Source of the DNA: an uncultured Pseudomonadota bacterium
GTDB lineage: Bacteria; Pseudomonadota; Gammaproteobacteria; Burkholderiales; Rhodocyclaceae
NCBI GenBank assembly: GCA_903939665.1
Contig: CAJAHZ010000337.1
Span: 1-15,361 of the forward strand
Reading direction: 5' to 3'
DNA length: 15,361 bases
Position 1 is the first letter of the stretch, and each line of letters starts with the position of its first letter. Positions 13,268 through 15,361 of the stretch are shown here, piece by piece. Under the pieces are notes generated by a model. It made no database searches, was not told where the DNA came from, and was given only the letters and a program-made list of their open reading frames with translations. The position numbers were made by a program, and so were the translations under genes.

Positions 13268-15223
13268 TCAGGCGGCGCTGCGCAGCGGTTTGTCGCTCAC
13301 CTTGCGATGCAGCGCGGCGCGCACGTCCTGACCAATTTTTTCAAGGGCGCGGACTTGCGAAACCAAGCCGTTTTCGACGTGCTCAAGTTCGCCGATTCGG
13401 TCTTCGAGCGTGTCGGTCGCCTGATGGATACGCTTGATGCTTTCCAGGCGCCGTTTTAGCTGGATCTGGTGTTCGCGGACCTGGGTTTCCATCGGCGCCA
13501 TGATCGCCTTGAGCCAGGATTCGGCGTCCCGGTTGGCGCGTTCGAAGGCGCGGCGCACCTGGACGGTGACTTCCTCGAAGAATTTTTCTGTGAGCTTGTT
13601 CTTTTCGTGCGTCAGTAACTGATACATGGTGTTGAGGTGCGTGTCGCACCATTTTTCCAGACGGTCGACTTCCTTTTCGTAGCGAATCAACGAGAAACTG
13701 GTTGGCGTGCCAAGTTTGAGCCCGTGCTCGACGGAAAATCGCTTGTAAATCGCCTCCATCATGTTGAGAATCTCGCCGATTTCGATGTTGGATTTGGCGA
13801 GATTGCCGCGCGAGACGTTAAAAAAATTCTGCATTGCACCGGACAAGGATCGGGAGAAGGTGGCGTCGATCATCGCCTCGCGCGTCGTCTGGGTGAGCAA
13901 ACGCAGCGCGTCGAGTCCGAGATGGCCGAACAGCCGGTTGGTCAGTTGCGAGAAAACGCTGCGCACGGCGTAGTAACGCTGCAGCCCGACTTCAAACTCT
14001 TCTTTCTCGGCGCGCACCTTGCCCATCATGTACTCAACGACGCCTTTGTTCTTGCCGCGCAGTTCGGTCAGTTCGTTGAGTTGTTCGCGCAGGCCCGCAA
14101 GGCGGGATTCGAGCAGGCCGCGCATGCGCATGTAGAGATCAGCAAATTCAGCGTCGGTGTTGTCACGCACGATCTCTTGTTTGGCCGGGATCAGTTCTTC
14201 GGACAGCGCGTATTCGAGTTCCGGCAGGCGGCTGCGTTTGAGCAGTGTTGCATCGTTGTTGATCTTGGCGACCAGTCCTTTTTGCGCCGAAACCGGGAAA
14301 ATCTGGCTTGACGGCAGGTCGAGTGTGGTCGCGCAGGTGTTGGCCTGCTTGGCAATCTCGGCTTCGATTTCCTCTTGTGTCTTGAGTTCGTCCCACAGGC
14401 CGTCAATCTTGTTGAGAACGACCATTCGGCCCTTCTTGCGACCGCCTGATGTGCCGATGTGATCGTTCCAGATGGTCAGGTCGGACTGTGTGACGCCGGT
14501 GTCGGCAGACAGGACGAAGAGGACCGCATGGGCGTTGGGGAGCAGCGAGAGTGTCAATTCCGGCTCGGTGCCGATGGCGTTGAGACCCGGCGTGTCGAGA
14601 ATGACCAGCCCTTGCTGCAAGAGCGGGTGCGGGAAGTTGATGATGGCGTGACGCCAGCGCGGGATTTCAACCATGCCGTCTTCGGCAACGTGAAACATTG
14701 CGGTATTGTTTTCGCTGGCCGCGAAGCCGAGTTTTTCGGCGGTCTCACGGTCGACGCGGGTGATTTCGCTGACGTGACGCAGGGCTTCCTGCATGGATTC
14801 GGGCGATTCAGTGTTCAGTGGAATGACATCCCATTCGATGGGGAAGCGCTTGTACTCGCTAATGCTGGCATTTGATTCGCGGGTTTGAATGGGCAGCAGC
14901 TCGATCGACGGCGGCTTGGTGGGGTCGAACATCAGTTCGGTCGGGCACATCGTCGTGCGGCCGGCCGACGAGGGCAGCATGCGGCTGCCGTAGTCGGCGA
15001 AAAATATAGCGTTGATCAACTCCGATTTGCCGCGTGAAAATTCGGCGACGAAGGCCACGTGTAGCCGGTCTTCGCGCAGTTTTTCCAGCAAATGAACGAG
15101 GCGCAGGTCGGTTTGCGCGTCGTTCAGTTCGTTCTCGGTCAACCAGCCGTGGAAGGTTTCGATGCCCTCCGAAAGCTGTGTGCGCCATTGGCTGTAAGCA
15201 GCGAAATGTTGGGCAAGCGTCAT
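13268..15223 (-). CDS. Dynamin-like GTPase
   Basis: A 651-aa large GTPase of the bacterial dynamin superfamily. The G domain occupies about residues 50-345. G1 is AEFSRGKS (60-67), with Ala in place of the first Gly of GxxxxGKS. G2 is probably Thr90/Thr91 (GRTTMCPTEL), G3 is DTPG (210-213) and G4 is NKID (271-274). The remainder is a long helical region with coiled-coil character (about 365-410 and 500-640), consistent with a stalk. I see no clear transmembrane segment or signal peptide, so it is probably cytosolic or peripheral. Relatives act in membrane remodelling, membrane-stress responses or chromosome-linked roles; the function here is unknown. GGAA lies 6 nt before the ATG. mutM is immediately upstream and a sensor remnant downstream. 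Confidence 0.9.
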   Translation of the reverse strand: MTLAQHFAAYSQWRTQLSEGIETFHGWLTENELNDAQTDLRLVHLLEKLREDRLHVAFVAEFSRGKSELINAIFFADYGSRMLPSSAGRTTMCPTELMFDPTKPPSIELLPIQTRESNASISEYKRFPIEWDVIPLNTESPESMQEALRHVSEITRVDRETAEKLGFAASENNTAMFHVAEDGMVEIPRWRHAIINFPHPLLQQGLVILDTPGLNAIGTEPELTLSLLPNAHAVLFVLSADTGVTQSDLTIWNDHIGTSGGRKKGRMVVLNKIDGLWDELKTQEEIEAEIAKQANTCATTLDLPSSQIFPVSAQKGLVAKINNDATLLKRSRLPELEYALSEELIPAKQEIVRDNTDAEFADLYMRMRGLLESRLAGLREQLNELTELRGKNKGVVEYMMGKVRAEKEEFEVGLQRYYAVRSVFSQLTNRLFGHLGLDALRLLTQTTREAMIDATFSRSLSGAMQNFFNVSRGNLAKSNIEIGEILNMMEAIYKRFSVEHGLKLGTPTSFSLIRYEKEVDRLEKWCDTHLNTMYQLLTHEKNKLTEKFFEEVTVQVRRAFERANRDAESWLKAIMAPMETQVREHQIQLKRRLESIKRIHQATDTLEDRIGELEHVENGLVSQVRALEKIGQDVRAALHRKVSDKPLRSAA

Positions 15224-15253
15224 GACTAATTCCAGCCGAATGTTTAGCCTTTT

Positions 15254-15281
15254 ACTCTATCACAAAGCTGCGCTCAATCAA
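15254..15281 (-). promoter_or_regulatory. Possible promoter for the dynamin-like gene
   Basis: On the minus strand, TTGATT (plus 15276-15281) and TAGAGT (plus 15254-15259) are 16 bp apart and match the sigma-70 consensus at 8 of 12 bases. They lie in the 94-bp gap between the mutM stop and the dynamin-like start. A promoter here would let the GTPase be expressed separately from mutM; co-transcription remains possible. Confidence 0.35.
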
Positions 15282-15317
15282 GCACATGGCTGTGATTACT
15301 TAAGGTCTTTGCTGCGC

Positions 15318-15361
15318 TTAGCGCTGGCAGCGCGGACAGTAGAATGTTGAACGGCCCGCCT
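15318..15361 (-). CDS. mutM: Formamidopyrimidine-DNA glycosylase MutM, C-terminal end (partial)
   Basis: The last 13 codons before a TAA stop read AGRSTFYCPRCQR on the minus strand. This matches the end of the MutM/Fpg zinc finger (GRSTFYCPxCQ), where the two cysteines are the second half of the Cys4 zinc site that contacts DNA. The enzyme removes 8-oxoguanine and formamidopyrimidines in base-excision repair. The rest of the gene lies beyond the right edge of the window. The assignment rests on this short but highly characteristic tail; MutM's relative Nei has a similar finger but a different ending. Confidence 0.85.
   Translation of the reverse strand, partial: AGRSTFYCPRCQR

Noticed and set aside
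13637..14311. A 224-codon plus-strand frame inside the dynamin-like gene
   Set aside because: It is antisense to a clear GTPase coding region; its Phe/Gln/Ala-rich composition is typical of shadow frames.

Overview
The window reads as chromosomal core sequence from a betaproteobacterium, most likely of the Rhodocyclales. This rests on the gene order ftsX-ftsE-ftsY (leftward) facing an M16-M16-rsmD-coaD-ferredoxin run (rightward), on HslV starting with a short MEQYHG propeptide, on an Allochromatium-type 2[4Fe-4S] ferredoxin, and on several c-di-GMP/HDOD signalling genes. No insertion sequence, CRISPR array, prophage or integron is visible. The taxonomic call is inference; no marker gene such as 16S rRNA lies in the window.

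Layout from left to right. (1) 1-262, minus strand: two tRNA-Lys genes (UUU then CUU in transcription order) behind a promoter that matches the sigma-70 consensus at all 12 positions with a 17-bp spacer; a terminator-like hairpin sits at the window edge. (2) 370-2159, plus strand: a two-STAS, two-helical-repeat protein, then hslV 8 nt later. (3) 2180-3333, minus strand: a small PGM-motif protein and an HDOD protein with an ATGA overlap. This pair separates hslV from hslU. (4) 3427-4758, plus strand: hslU with its own possible promoter. (5) 4775-8807, minus strand: ftsY, ftsE, ftsX, then a PAS-PAS-GGDEF diguanylate cyclase 19 nt behind ftsX. (6) 8935-12923, plus strand: secreted M16 peptidase, catalytically dead M16 partner, rsmD, coaD and ferredoxin, packed as one probable operon ending in a strong hairpin. 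(7) 12960-13260, minus strand: a decayed N-terminal fragment of a CHASE-type membrane sensor. (8) 13268-15223, minus strand: a bacterial dynamin-like GTPase. (9) 15318-15361, minus strand: the last codons of mutM.

How they work together: HslV and HslU form an ATP-dependent protease although their genes are separated here. FtsY delivers membrane proteins to the translocon, and FtsEX regulates septal wall hydrolysis. The M16 pair probably forms a periplasmic heterodimer. RsmD, CoaD and the ferredoxin are housekeeping enzymes. The HDOD pair, the diguanylate cyclase and the CHASE remnant add a signalling layer. I found no clearly undescribed multi-gene system. The most unusual points are the split hslV/hslU locus, the STAS/helical-repeat protein co-transcribed with hslV, the diguanylate cyclase attached to the ftsYEX run, and the dynamin-like GTPase beside a pseudogene.
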